Assembly (NCBI GenBank): GCA_021772095.1
Contig: JADYXR010000049.1
Coordinates: 1 to 42,416 of the forward strand
Reading direction: 5' to 3'
DNA: 42,416 bases
Source of the DNA: Candidatus Obscuribacter sp.
GTDB taxonomy: Bacteria; Cyanobacteriota; Vampirovibrionia; Obscuribacterales; Obscuribacteraceae
Below, one piece after another: positions 9,033 through 16,074 of this stretch (the stretch's first letter is position 1; each line of letters starts with the position of its first letter). The position numbers and the translations under genes are program-made. Under the pieces are notes generated by a model. That model searched no databases and was not told the DNA's origin. It was given only the letters and a program-made list of their open reading frames with translations.

Positions 9033-10199
9033 ATGGTTGAAGCGCTGGTTAAACCAGAATTACTTGTGTGGGGGCGAGACTCCGCGGGCTTTTCTATTGA
9101 ACTGGTCGCAAAAAAAATGCAATTGAAACCAGAGAAGCTTACTTCCTGGGAGACCGGTAGTTCCCGCCCAACTTTTAACCAGTTGCTGAAGCTTGCCCAG
9201 ATTTACAAACGCCCGGTTGCCGTATTTTATTTGCCTTCGCCTCCTAAAGGATTTTCGCTGCTGCAGGATTTCAGGAAGCTGCCAGGTGAAAGTAGCATTG
9301 CTTATACGCCAGAGCTAACTTATGAGATACGACGCGCAAACTTTCGACGTGAAACTGCTGTTCAGCTATTAGAAGAGTTGCAAGGCGAGATGGATGGGCC
9401 AACTGGTCCAGGAATTTCGACGACTATGCAGGAGTCGACAGAATCTTTTGCCAAGCGACTCCGCGCATACCTTGGAGTTGGCCTAGCTGAGCAGTTTGCC
9501 TGGAAAGGAAATGATGGTGGATACGACGCGCTAAGTCACTGGAAGGAAGCAGTCGAAAGCAAGGGCGTACTGGTTTTTCAAGCTGCAAATGTTGATGTTA
9601 AGGAGATGCGAGGTTTTTCCATCTATGCGCAGGTCCTGCCAGTTATTGTCTTAAATAACAAAGATGCCGCGGTAGCTCGGATATTCACACTCATCCATGA
9701 ATTTACCCATCTCGCGCTGGGTTCTGCTGGTATCTGTAATTTAAATCACAGCGATAAAGTCGAAGTTTATTGCAATGGTGTCGCGGGTGAATTCTTAATT
9801 CCGAAATCGTCGTTTCTTAACGAACCGGAAATCATTCGAAAAACGCAACTTGCCGACGTGGCGGATTGGTCGGATTCGGCAATAAGTGCCCTAAGCAAGA
9901 AATATAGTGTGAGTCGGCAAGTGGTCCTTCGACGCCTTCAAACGCTCTCGCTCATTTCATCTGAAGAGTATGGAGCGAAACAGACTGCTTTCGAACAGCA
10001 GGCCGCTGCTCAATTAAAGATCAAAACATCCGGTGGCCCGACTCCGCCAGTGAAAGCAATATCGTCAGCGGGCTCACTCTTCACTCGCTTAGTCCTTGCC
10101 GGCTATCATCGAGAAAAGCTGACAGGTAGCGACGTTTCAGAGTATTTAAACGTCAAAGTAAAACACTTCGCGAAAATTGAAGAGCTTGTTTCGTTGTGA
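9033..10199 (+). CDS. XRE-family HTH / ImmA-IrrE-type zinc metallopeptidase
   Basis: The ATG at 9033 has an AGGAAA at 9020-9025 and is preferred to the in-frame TTG at 9003; this gives 388 residues. The N-terminal ~65 residues form an XRE helix-turn-helix (GFSIELVAKKMQLKPEKLTSWE), followed by a linker containing PPKGFSLLQDFR, a conserved feature of this architecture. The COG2856 ImmA/IrrE peptidase domain has the zinc motif LIHEFTHLALG with HExxH and a downstream glutamate region EVYCNGVAGEFLIP. The C-terminal ~110 residues include a second helical region. IrrE/ImmA proteins cleave repressors or antitoxins. It overlaps the DUF4411 gene by four bases, so the two are translationally coupled. 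Together they resemble known two-gene toxin-antitoxin-like modules in which this protein is the regulator/antitoxin side. Confidence 0.85.
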   Translation: MVEALVKPELLVWGRDSAGFSIELVAKKMQLKPEKLTSWETGSSRPTFNQLLKLAQIYKRPVAVFYLPSPPKGFSLLQDFRKLPGESSIAYTPELTYEIRRANFRRETAVQLLEELQGEMDGPTGPGISTTMQESTESFAKRLRAYLGVGLAEQFAWKGNDGGYDALSHWKEAVESKGVLVFQAANVDVKEMRGFSIYAQVLPVIVLNNKDAAVARIFTLIHEFTHLALGSAGICNLNHSDKVEVYCNGVAGEFLIPKSSFLNEPEIIRKTQLADVADWSDSAISALSKKYSVSRQVVLRRLQTLSLISSEEYGAKQTAFEQQAAAQLKIKTSGGPTPPVKAISSAGSLFTRLVLAGYHREKLTGSDVSEYLNVKVKHFAKIEELVSL

Positions 10200-10657
10200 G
10201 AAAGTACAGCCTCGACACGAGCGGGTTGATTGACGCATACACGCGATACTATCCGCCGGACACGTTTAAGGGGCTATGGGTCAAACTGAGCGAGAGTGCT
10301 TTCTTTGGTTACTCTTATGCGACGAAAATGGTTCGCACGGAGCTTGAAAAGGAGGACGATGATCTCCTCAAATGGTGTGACGCTCAAGATGCTTTCTTCA
10401 AAGAGGTTGACGAAGCAATCCAGCGAAAAGTCGCGGATATCCTCACTACGCATCCAATGCTCGTTAAGGCTGGGTCCGGTCGGTCCGGCGCAGACCCCTT
10501 TGTGATCGCGCTGGCAGAACTAACAGACGCAACCGTAATCACGGGCGAGATTTTTGGTAGCGCTTCGAAGCCCAAAATTCCAGATGTTTGCAGGGACCGC
10601 GGTGTCAAATGTGGCAATGTTTTACACATGATAAAAAGCGAAGGTTGGACTTTTTGA
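10196..10657 (+). CDS. DUF4411 family PIN-like protein (putative toxin of the XRE-ImmA/IrrE module)
   Basis: 153 residues with a GTG start at 10196 that overlaps the preceding stop codon (GTGA). The N-terminus KYSLDTSGLIDAYTRYYPPDTF is characteristic of DUF4411: a PIN-fold first strand with an acidic residue (D7) followed by the conserved RYYP motif. Further acidic residues that could complete a PIN active site are in ELEKEDDDL, the GADPFVIALAE block (D near residue 101) and VITGE. PIN domains are Mg-dependent RNases, so mRNA or tRNA cleavage is the likely activity, though DUF4411 members are poorly characterised. It is the second gene of the module, the position expected for a toxin regulated by its partner. 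Confidence 0.8.
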   Translation: MRKYSLDTSGLIDAYTRYYPPDTFKGLWVKLSESAFFGYSYATKMVRTELEKEDDDLLKWCDAQDAFFKEVDEAIQRKVADILTTHPMLVKAGSGRSGADPFVIALAELTDATVITGEIFGSASKPKIPDVCRDRGVKCGNVLHMIKSEGWTF

Positions 10658-10673
10658 CCCGCCAACTTTCGCT
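10637..10673 (+). terminator. Possible terminator overlapping the end of the DUF4411 gene
   Basis: AGCGAAGGTTGG (10637-10648) pairs with CCAACTTTCGCT (10662-10673) with a single G-T wobble and a 13-base loop that contains the stop codon. The stem thus includes the last sense codons. The following stretch (GTTATAAATTTTCTTTC) is T-rich but interrupted, so termination efficiency is uncertain. Confidence 0.45.
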
Positions 10674-10896
10674 GTTATAAATTTTCTTTCAAATTTTGCC
10701 GCAGCGTGCGTAGGCAGTAATTGACGCTGGCTTAGGCAGCATGGAGCTTTTATATTTTTTTTGTACTGTATGTGGTGGCATTGTGATTTCAAAAATTGCT
10801 ACCGAGAGTTTCTTCGCGGTTGCTATCAAACAGAATGCTATTGCGGACTTGAGCACCATATATAGTGGCGTAGTTGCATTGTCCAAGAAGTCGGAA

Positions 10897-12492
10897 TTAG
10901 CTAAGTTCGCCGACTTTACTTTCGACATGATGGAGGAAATCGCCCTGATCGATCAATCGAAACGCCATTTCAATGTCATTTTTTATCAATCTATCTTTTG
11001 ATAAGTACCCAATATTTTTTCTAACAAATTCGTAGGCTGCATCCACGCCACGTCCGGGTGTTTGACCTTTTGATTCGATTCCTTCAGGTGCGAAAGCTTG
11101 CCCACCGTTTTTGTATCGACCAGTGCGCAGATCCAGTCCCTGCGCAGCGCACAGCAATTCGATAGCGAGGACATACTTGAGGTTTTTGAGAATCGCGCGC
11201 GATTTTCTTGCGCCGATCGTGCCCATCGACACGTGGTCTTCTTGATTTGCCGACGTTGGAATCGAGTCAACGCTGGCGGGATGCGCGAGTGATTTATTTT
11301 CTGAGACGAGGGCGGCTGCCGTGTATTGCGCGATCATGAAACCGGAGTTAAGCCCACCATTTAAAATTAAAAATGGCGGCAAGCCATTAGAGAGTGATGG
11401 ATTAACCAGGCGTTCGGTTCTTCTTTCAGAGATGTTTGCTAACTCTGCCAGGGCAATTGAGAGATAGTCGACGACAAGGGCTATGGGCTGACCATGAAAG
11501 TTGCCCGCTGAGATAACTCCGCTTTCGAATATAAGAGGATTGTCGGTCGCCGAATTAAGTTCAACCTCGATCACTTCGCGGGCGTGTTCTATTGCCTGTC
11601 TACTGGCACCGTGGACCTGTGGCATGCATCGTAACGAGTAGGCGTCCTGCACCATTCCGCAGTTTTTGTGACTTTCCATAAGGTCGCTGTCAGAAAGCAA
11701 TAACCGCAGATTACTTGCTGATGCAACCTGGCCGCTGTGGGGGCGAATCGAATGGACCTGTGAATCAAACGCTTTTTTAGTTCCCAGCAACGCTTCCAGA
11801 GTCATGGCGCCAATGATATCGGCAACTTTTGTCAGCGCTAACGCATCGCGTAAAACAAGCGAACCGATAGCGGTCATTACTTGGGTGCCGTTGGTCAGTG
11901 CCAGCCCTTCTTTCGCCTGCAGTATCACTGGTTTGAGACCGGCGCGAGTGAGCGCCTCGCGGCCGTCATAGACTTTGCCCTTGTAATCGGCCTCCCCTTC
12001 ACCAATGAGAACAAGCGCAAGATGCGCCAGGGGCGCCAAATCTCCGGAGGCGCCGACGGAGCCTTGTTCGGGTATAACGGGGTGTACGCCTTGGTTGAGC
12101 ATATCCAGCAGCAAGCGGACCACTCGTTTGCGTACGCCGGAGAAGCCTTTTGCCAGCGCATTCGCTCTCAAGAGCATTGTTGCGCGGGTTTCTGGTACCG
12201 AAAGAGCCGGTCCAACGCCGACGGCGTGGCTTAAGAGAAAGTTCTTTTGCAGTTTTACGCTATCTTCTGGTGGGATGTAGACATCCTTAAACTTGCCAAA
12301 ACCGGTCGTAATACCGTAAACGACACTTCTGTTTGCTAGCAACTCTTCCACAATTTTGCGACTCTCGGCTATCTGGCGCACGGCCTGCTCTGAGAGGTCT
12401 ACTTGTCTCTTACCTGACGCGACGCTTGACACGTCGTCCAGGCTCAGACCGTTGCCGTCGATTAAAAGTGTTTCTTCGTTTGGTTTATTCAC
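10897..12492 (-). CDS. hutH: Histidine ammonia-lyase
   Basis: Converts L-histidine to trans-urocanate and ammonia, the first step of histidine degradation. The Ala-Ser-Gly triad that cyclises to the MIO prosthetic group is in VGASGDLAPLAH (residues 148-150 from the chosen start). The SH pair in NFLLSHAVGVG and the QEDHVSMG motif with catalytic Glu are the versions found in histidine rather than phenylalanine or tyrosine ammonia-lyases. GTG at 12492 is preferred because GGGAGCGG precedes it and it matches the usual N-terminus (531 residues); an upstream ATG at 12525 would add 11 residues but has no good ribosome binding site. No hutU, hutI or hutG is nearby, so this is an isolated hut gene, perhaps for producing urocanate or ammonia, or completed elsewhere. 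Confidence 0.92.
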   Translation of the reverse strand: MNKPNEETLLIDGNGLSLDDVSSVASGKRQVDLSEQAVRQIAESRKIVEELLANRSVVYGITTGFGKFKDVYIPPEDSVKLQKNFLLSHAVGVGPALSVPETRATMLLRANALAKGFSGVRKRVVRLLLDMLNQGVHPVIPEQGSVGASGDLAPLAHLALVLIGEGEADYKGKVYDGREALTRAGLKPVILQAKEGLALTNGTQVMTAIGSLVLRDALALTKVADIIGAMTLEALLGTKKAFDSQVHSIRPHSGQVASASNLRLLLSDSDLMESHKNCGMVQDAYSLRCMPQVHGASRQAIEHAREVIEVELNSATDNPLIFESGVISAGNFHGQPIALVVDYLSIALAELANISERRTERLVNPSLSNGLPPFLILNGGLNSGFMIAQYTAAALVSENKSLAHPASVDSIPTSANQEDHVSMGTIGARKSRAILKNLKYVLAIELLCAAQGLDLRTGRYKNGGQAFAPEGIESKGQTPGRGVDAAYEFVRKNIGYLSKDRLIKNDIEMAFRLIDQGDFLHHVESKVGELS

Positions 12493-12553
12493 GTAAAGCC
12501 GCTCCCACTCAAGAAAGGGTAGCATTTTGGCCCGGTGGAGAAACTAAAAACTT

Positions 12554-12600
12554 CCTTTGTACCAGTCCTAAAATGTTTCTTGGAAACGTGGAAACAAAGG
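12554..12600 (-). promoter_or_regulatory. Nested inverted repeat in the hutH / LEK-repeat divergent region
   Basis: An outer pair CCTTTGT/ACAAAGG (12554-12560 and 12594-12600) encloses an inner hairpin GTTTC-TTG-GAAAC (12575-12587). It lies about 60-110 bp upstream of hutH and 190 bp upstream of the oppositely oriented gene, so it could be an operator or leader structure for either. No T-tract follows in either direction. Confidence 0.35.
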
Positions 12601-12786
12601 TAGGCGCGGTCCGTCTCTCGTAAATATGGTCTGTTGCCAAGGTGTTTCGAGGAGCCCTGTTATTACCGGGTTTTCCCCGAGAAGTACCAGGATAAATCGG
12701 GATTTAGGACAAGAAAGTACGTGGTAAGATTGCTGTGAAGACAGTTTACAGACCGGGTGGCTACGAATTGTCGGTGTGATTGGGAA

Positions 12787-14616
12787 ATGAAAATAAAGCG
12801 ACCCTTGAAAATTGGAATAACGAAAACTTTCGGTCTGGGAAGGAAACTTCCGCGACTGTTAGGTTTGACCGTGGTGGCGGTGGTGGTGGCATCTACCTTG
12901 AGCATGCCGAACGCTTTGGCTGCTGCTCAGCCCGGTAACGATTACGAAAAATTGGAATCGAAATTTTTTATGCGAACGTATCCTAAAGATACGTCCGACG
13001 CAAGACTCGATCGGCTCGAGAAAATGGTTTTTGGAGAGGCTAAAGAAGGCGCCGACAGAGAGCGTCTCGACAGTCTCTTGAAGTTGGTCCCCAGCGCCTC
13101 TAACGTCGCCGAAAGTGGTACTGCAGGTGGTGACTCGTCCGCCGCTTCTTCGAAGCGCGCTCCAGCGAACCAGCCGACCAAGTCCGCCGCAAGCTCTGCG
13201 CCTGCGCACAAACCGGCTGCCGATGACGACGCCGGCACTCAATATCCAGCAGTCACCGCAATCGAAAAGAAATTGTTCGGCAAAGATTTTGAATCGGAAA
13301 ACGTAGAAGACCGCTTAACTCGACTGGAGAAAAAAGCGTTTGGAAAGATATCCGCTTCAAATGACTTGAGCGAACGTATGGATGCACTCAAGGACAAAAC
13401 CGGTATCGACGTCGCGCGTGGTCCAGCAGCAGGTTCTGAATGGAACGACGAAGACGAAAACGAAACGGATTATCCCGCGCCGAGCTCACCAGTTGCACGC
13501 CGAGTTCCTGGCGTCCCGGCGAGCGATTCGGGCAAATCATTCAGTGGTCGCGATGTCGGCGCCGATTTGAATCGAGCCTTTAATCGAGGCACCGGATCTA
13601 GTGGCAGTGGTTCTTACGGCATGGGCGGCGGCAGCAGCTATTCCAGCGGCGGCTCAGGCGCTTACGGATTCGGCGGCGGTGCACGATCTTCGAGTCCATC
13701 GATTGCTTATCGAGGCACTGCTCCTGCAATTGGTGGCAGATCGCCCAGTTCGATCGGTTCGACAACTCCTTTTAGCGGCGGATCGGCCGGAACTCGCAGA
13801 GCTCCTGCCCCTGTAGATCCAGATGATGACGATGATGCCGACGCCGGATTCACTCCGCCGCCTGCACCTCGCCGCGGCGTTATGCCTCCAGTGGCACCTC
13901 CAATGTCCAGAGGGGGAGCAGCCAGTTTTGGCGGTGGAGCCAGCAGTGGCTTCGCGGTACAACTCGACGCACTGGAAACACAAGTTTTCGGTAAAACCTA
14001 CCAGGATGGTCTGGCTCCAAGGATAGAACGATTGGAGACGACGGTATTTCCTGGCGAAAAGAGCAAGCCGAGAACTCCGGCGGAGCGCATCAGCAGGCTC
14101 ACTCAAGTGATTCCGATCTCAGGCAGCCCGAGTCCATCGATTTCCCAAAATCCGATGGCCGGCGGTCAAGACCTTGATGGCGACGGACAAGTTGATATGC
14201 AACAAATTCCTGCCGATCAATCTTCCATCGCCCAACAACAGCCGCAGAAACGAGGCGGTGGGCTTGGACGAATTATGAATTCGCTTGGCAGTTTCCTTGG
14301 CGGCGGAATGTCGGTCGGAAGTTATCCGATGCAATCCGGAGGCGGCAACTTGGTTACCGATCCGCAAACAGGCATGTTGTTGGATCAATTCAGCGGTAAT
14401 TTGATTAACCCGACGACCGGTGCGGTCGTCGGACGGAAGTCCGGAATGGGCTACGCGACACCGATGCCAAACTATGGTGTGGGATCGTTTAATAACGGTT
14501 TCTCCTCTCCGTCTTACGGAAATTCGATGTACTCGAATCCGGGCTATGGTATCGGCGGCAGTGGCGTCCGTTTTGGTACTGGTGGCGTCCGATTCGGGGG
14601 AGGCATGTGGCCATAG
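12787..14616 (+). CDS. Exported Gly-rich protein with three LEKxxFG...RLxRLE repeats
   Basis: 609 residues from the ATG at 12787; an in-frame GTG at 12757 is possible but lacks a ribosome binding site. A signal peptide ends near ALAAAQ after a hydrophobic stretch (LLGLTVVAVVVASTLSM). Three related modules follow, near residues 55-100, 165-210 and 400-445, each with the pattern LE(x)3(F)(x)2(Y) ... RL(x)RLEK(x)(V/A)FG ... RL(x)2L, for example IEKKLFGKDF followed by RLTRLEKKAFG. Between them are disordered segments: Ala/Ser/Pro-rich, then G/S/Y-rich, a DDDDDAD acidic run, and a Gly/Tyr/Asn-rich C-terminus. No enzymatic motif is visible. The paired short helices ending in RLE could form a small helical domain that self-associates or binds the cell surface. 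Function unknown. Confidence 0.75.
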   Translation: MKIKRPLKIGITKTFGLGRKLPRLLGLTVVAVVVASTLSMPNALAAAQPGNDYEKLESKFFMRTYPKDTSDARLDRLEKMVFGEAKEGADRERLDSLLKLVPSASNVAESGTAGGDSSAASSKRAPANQPTKSAASSAPAHKPAADDDAGTQYPAVTAIEKKLFGKDFESENVEDRLTRLEKKAFGKISASNDLSERMDALKDKTGIDVARGPAAGSEWNDEDENETDYPAPSSPVARRVPGVPASDSGKSFSGRDVGADLNRAFNRGTGSSGSGSYGMGGGSSYSSGGSGAYGFGGGARSSSPSIAYRGTAPAIGGRSPSSIGSTTPFSGGSAGTRRAPAPVDPDDDDDADAGFTPPPAPRRGVMPPVAPPMSRGGAASFGGGASSGFAVQLDALETQVFGKTYQDGLAPRIERLETTVFPGEKSKPRTPAERISRLTQVIPISGSPSPSISQNPMAGGQDLDGDGQVDMQQIPADQSSIAQQQPQKRGGGLGRIMNSLGSFLGGGMSVGSYPMQSGGGNLVTDPQTGMLLDQFSGNLINPTTGAVVGRKSGMGYATPMPNYGVGSFNNGFSSPSYGNSMYSNPGYGIGGSGVRFGTGGVRFGGGMWP

Positions 14617-15560
14617 TGTCAGCACAAAAGCTGATGTTAGTTCTTGGCGCCACTGGTTTTCTTGGCAAATTTGTTATCGATAAAATGATCGCAAGCGACT
14701 ATCCGCTTCGGGTGGTAACGCGCGGTGGCGCGGATTGGCAGAACTCAACAGTGTCGAGTCTTCGCCATAAAGGTGTTGATGTCATCATGGGTGATATCAC
14801 AAAACAAGAAATTCTCGAGCGCGCTGTCGAGGGAACGTCCGCCATAGTCAATATGGCAGGCTGTTTTCTAGAAGCGCGCAATTCTTCGTATGAGGAAGTG
14901 AACGTCGACGCTGTGGAACAGTTAGCTCAGGTTGGAAAGGCTGCAGGCGTTCAGCGCGTCATTCATGTCAGTTGCCTGGGAGCAAGGCGTGATGCCGATT
15001 GTCGCTATTTTAAAACCAAGTGGGACGGCGAAGAAATTGTCCGCGACAGCAAACAATACTGGACGATTTTTCGTCCATCGTTTATCTTCGGCAATCGCTT
15101 TCCGTTTCTAGAACACCTCAAACCGGTGTTCACTTTTAAAATGTTTTTGCCTGTGATTGGCAGTGGCACCAACACTATTCAACCGGTTTTCGTCGAGGAC
15201 GTCGCCGACTGTATCGTGCAAAGTATTTACTCGCGCGAGTGCGTTGGAAAATCTTTCGACCTGGTCGGACCAGATGATTTTTCAATGCTCGAACTTCTCG
15301 AGATGTCTCGCAACGCGCTCGAGATTGGCGGCCCGACGATGAATTTGCCCAGTCAAATTTCTGGCAAAACGATGGGCATAATGGCTAAAGCATTACCTCG
15401 TTCAATTTTGACGAATGATCTCGCCGGCATGATGAGTGACGATTCGTGCAGCACGCAAGACGATATGCTTGGAAACTTTCAAGTGGCGAACGCCTCGATG
15501 CACGATTATTTCCCCGCAATCGTTGAATCGCTGGGCGTTAAGTCGAAACCGTTTTTCTAA
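14607..15560 (+). CDS. NDUFA9-like atypical SDR (NAD(P)-binding Rossmann protein)
   Basis: 317 residues with a GTG start at 14607, overlapping the previous gene by 10 bp. GGGGGAGG at 14596-14603 is the only Shine-Dalgarno sequence; it is rather close to 14607 and rather far from an alternative GTG at 14616, so the exact start is uncertain. The N-terminal nucleotide-binding motif GATGFLG is the GxxGxxG of extended/atypical short-chain dehydrogenases, followed by MGDITK and the VNMAGC strand. The YxxxK catalytic pair of classical SDRs is absent, as in NDUFA9/complex-I-subunit-like and NmrA-type members, which bind NAD(P)H with structural, quinone-related or sensory roles. The FRPSFIFG and TIQPVFVEDVAD motifs support this group. 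Probably cotranscribed with the LEK-repeat gene, though a functional link is not obvious. Confidence 0.75.
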   Translation: MAIVSAQKLMLVLGATGFLGKFVIDKMIASDYPLRVVTRGGADWQNSTVSSLRHKGVDVIMGDITKQEILERAVEGTSAIVNMAGCFLEARNSSYEEVNVDAVEQLAQVGKAAGVQRVIHVSCLGARRDADCRYFKTKWDGEEIVRDSKQYWTIFRPSFIFGNRFPFLEHLKPVFTFKMFLPVIGSGTNTIQPVFVEDVADCIVQSIYSRECVGKSFDLVGPDDFSMLELLEMSRNALEIGGPTMNLPSQISGKTMGIMAKALPRSILTNDLAGMMSDDSCSTQDDMLGNFQVANASMHDYFPAIVESLGVKSKPFF

Positions 15561-15682
15561 TTGGCTTAGTCCGATCGTTAACATCTGTTTTTGAAGAGCC
15601 TGATTGCCGCTTAATGTTCGGGTGATTTGGCTGGAAGTATGCTAATTTGTCGTGTGAGCTAATTTTCGCTGGGGGATTCTCG

Positions 15683-16009
15683 ATGATCAGGCTGGGTAAA
15701 CCTGTCAAGCTTCTCGAATGGGGAGTAGGCACCAACACAACCAATCAGCGCTGGATCGAATTCGGCAGTGGAAACATTGTTGGCAAGCCGAAAACGGTTG
15801 ACGGCATAACGACGATTATCGTAAAGCTTGACAAGGGTGCTGAGAAATCAAATTCCGCCGACGACACCATTAAGGTCGCACAGTGCGGCGAAAGCATGAC
15901 ACCGCTTGATGATAAAGCCTGGGGCGAAGTCGCTTACGGACGGCTGAAGAGCATCGAAGGCGACACTGTTGAAGTTGAAGTCAAAGTAGCTGTGAAAGTC
16001 GGTCGTTAA
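15683..16009 (+). CDS. Small protein of unknown function (108 residues)
   Basis: The ATG at 15683 has a strong GGGGGA ribosome binding site at 15671-15676; a longer in-frame start at 15647 lacks one. The product is soluble, without signal peptide or membrane segment, and its alternating hydrophobic/charged residues (TTIIVKLDKG, VEVEVKVAVKVG) suggest a small beta barrel. I do not recognise the family. It ends about 65 bp before the convergent pseudokinase gene. Coding is supported by a good start, high-quality codon structure and a length that is unlikely by chance, but not by homology. Confidence 0.6.
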   Translation: MIRLGKPVKLLEWGVGTNTTNQRWIEFGSGNIVGKPKTVDGITTIIVKLDKGAEKSNSADDTIKVAQCGESMTPLDDKAWGEVAYGRLKSIEGDTVEVEVKVAVKVGR

Positions 16010-16074
16010 GAACTCAGCTGGGTTCGCTATGCACCGGTTCTAAACCTACAGCGTTCGAGATGCGCTACGCACTA

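Noticed and set aside
10741..11001. An 86-residue frame (plus strand) overlapping the end of hutH, starting MELLYFFCTVCGG.
   Set aside because: It runs about 105 bp into hutH on the opposite strand, lacks a Shine-Dalgarno sequence and shows no recognisable domain. A competing minus-strand frame in the same gap is equally unconvincing.
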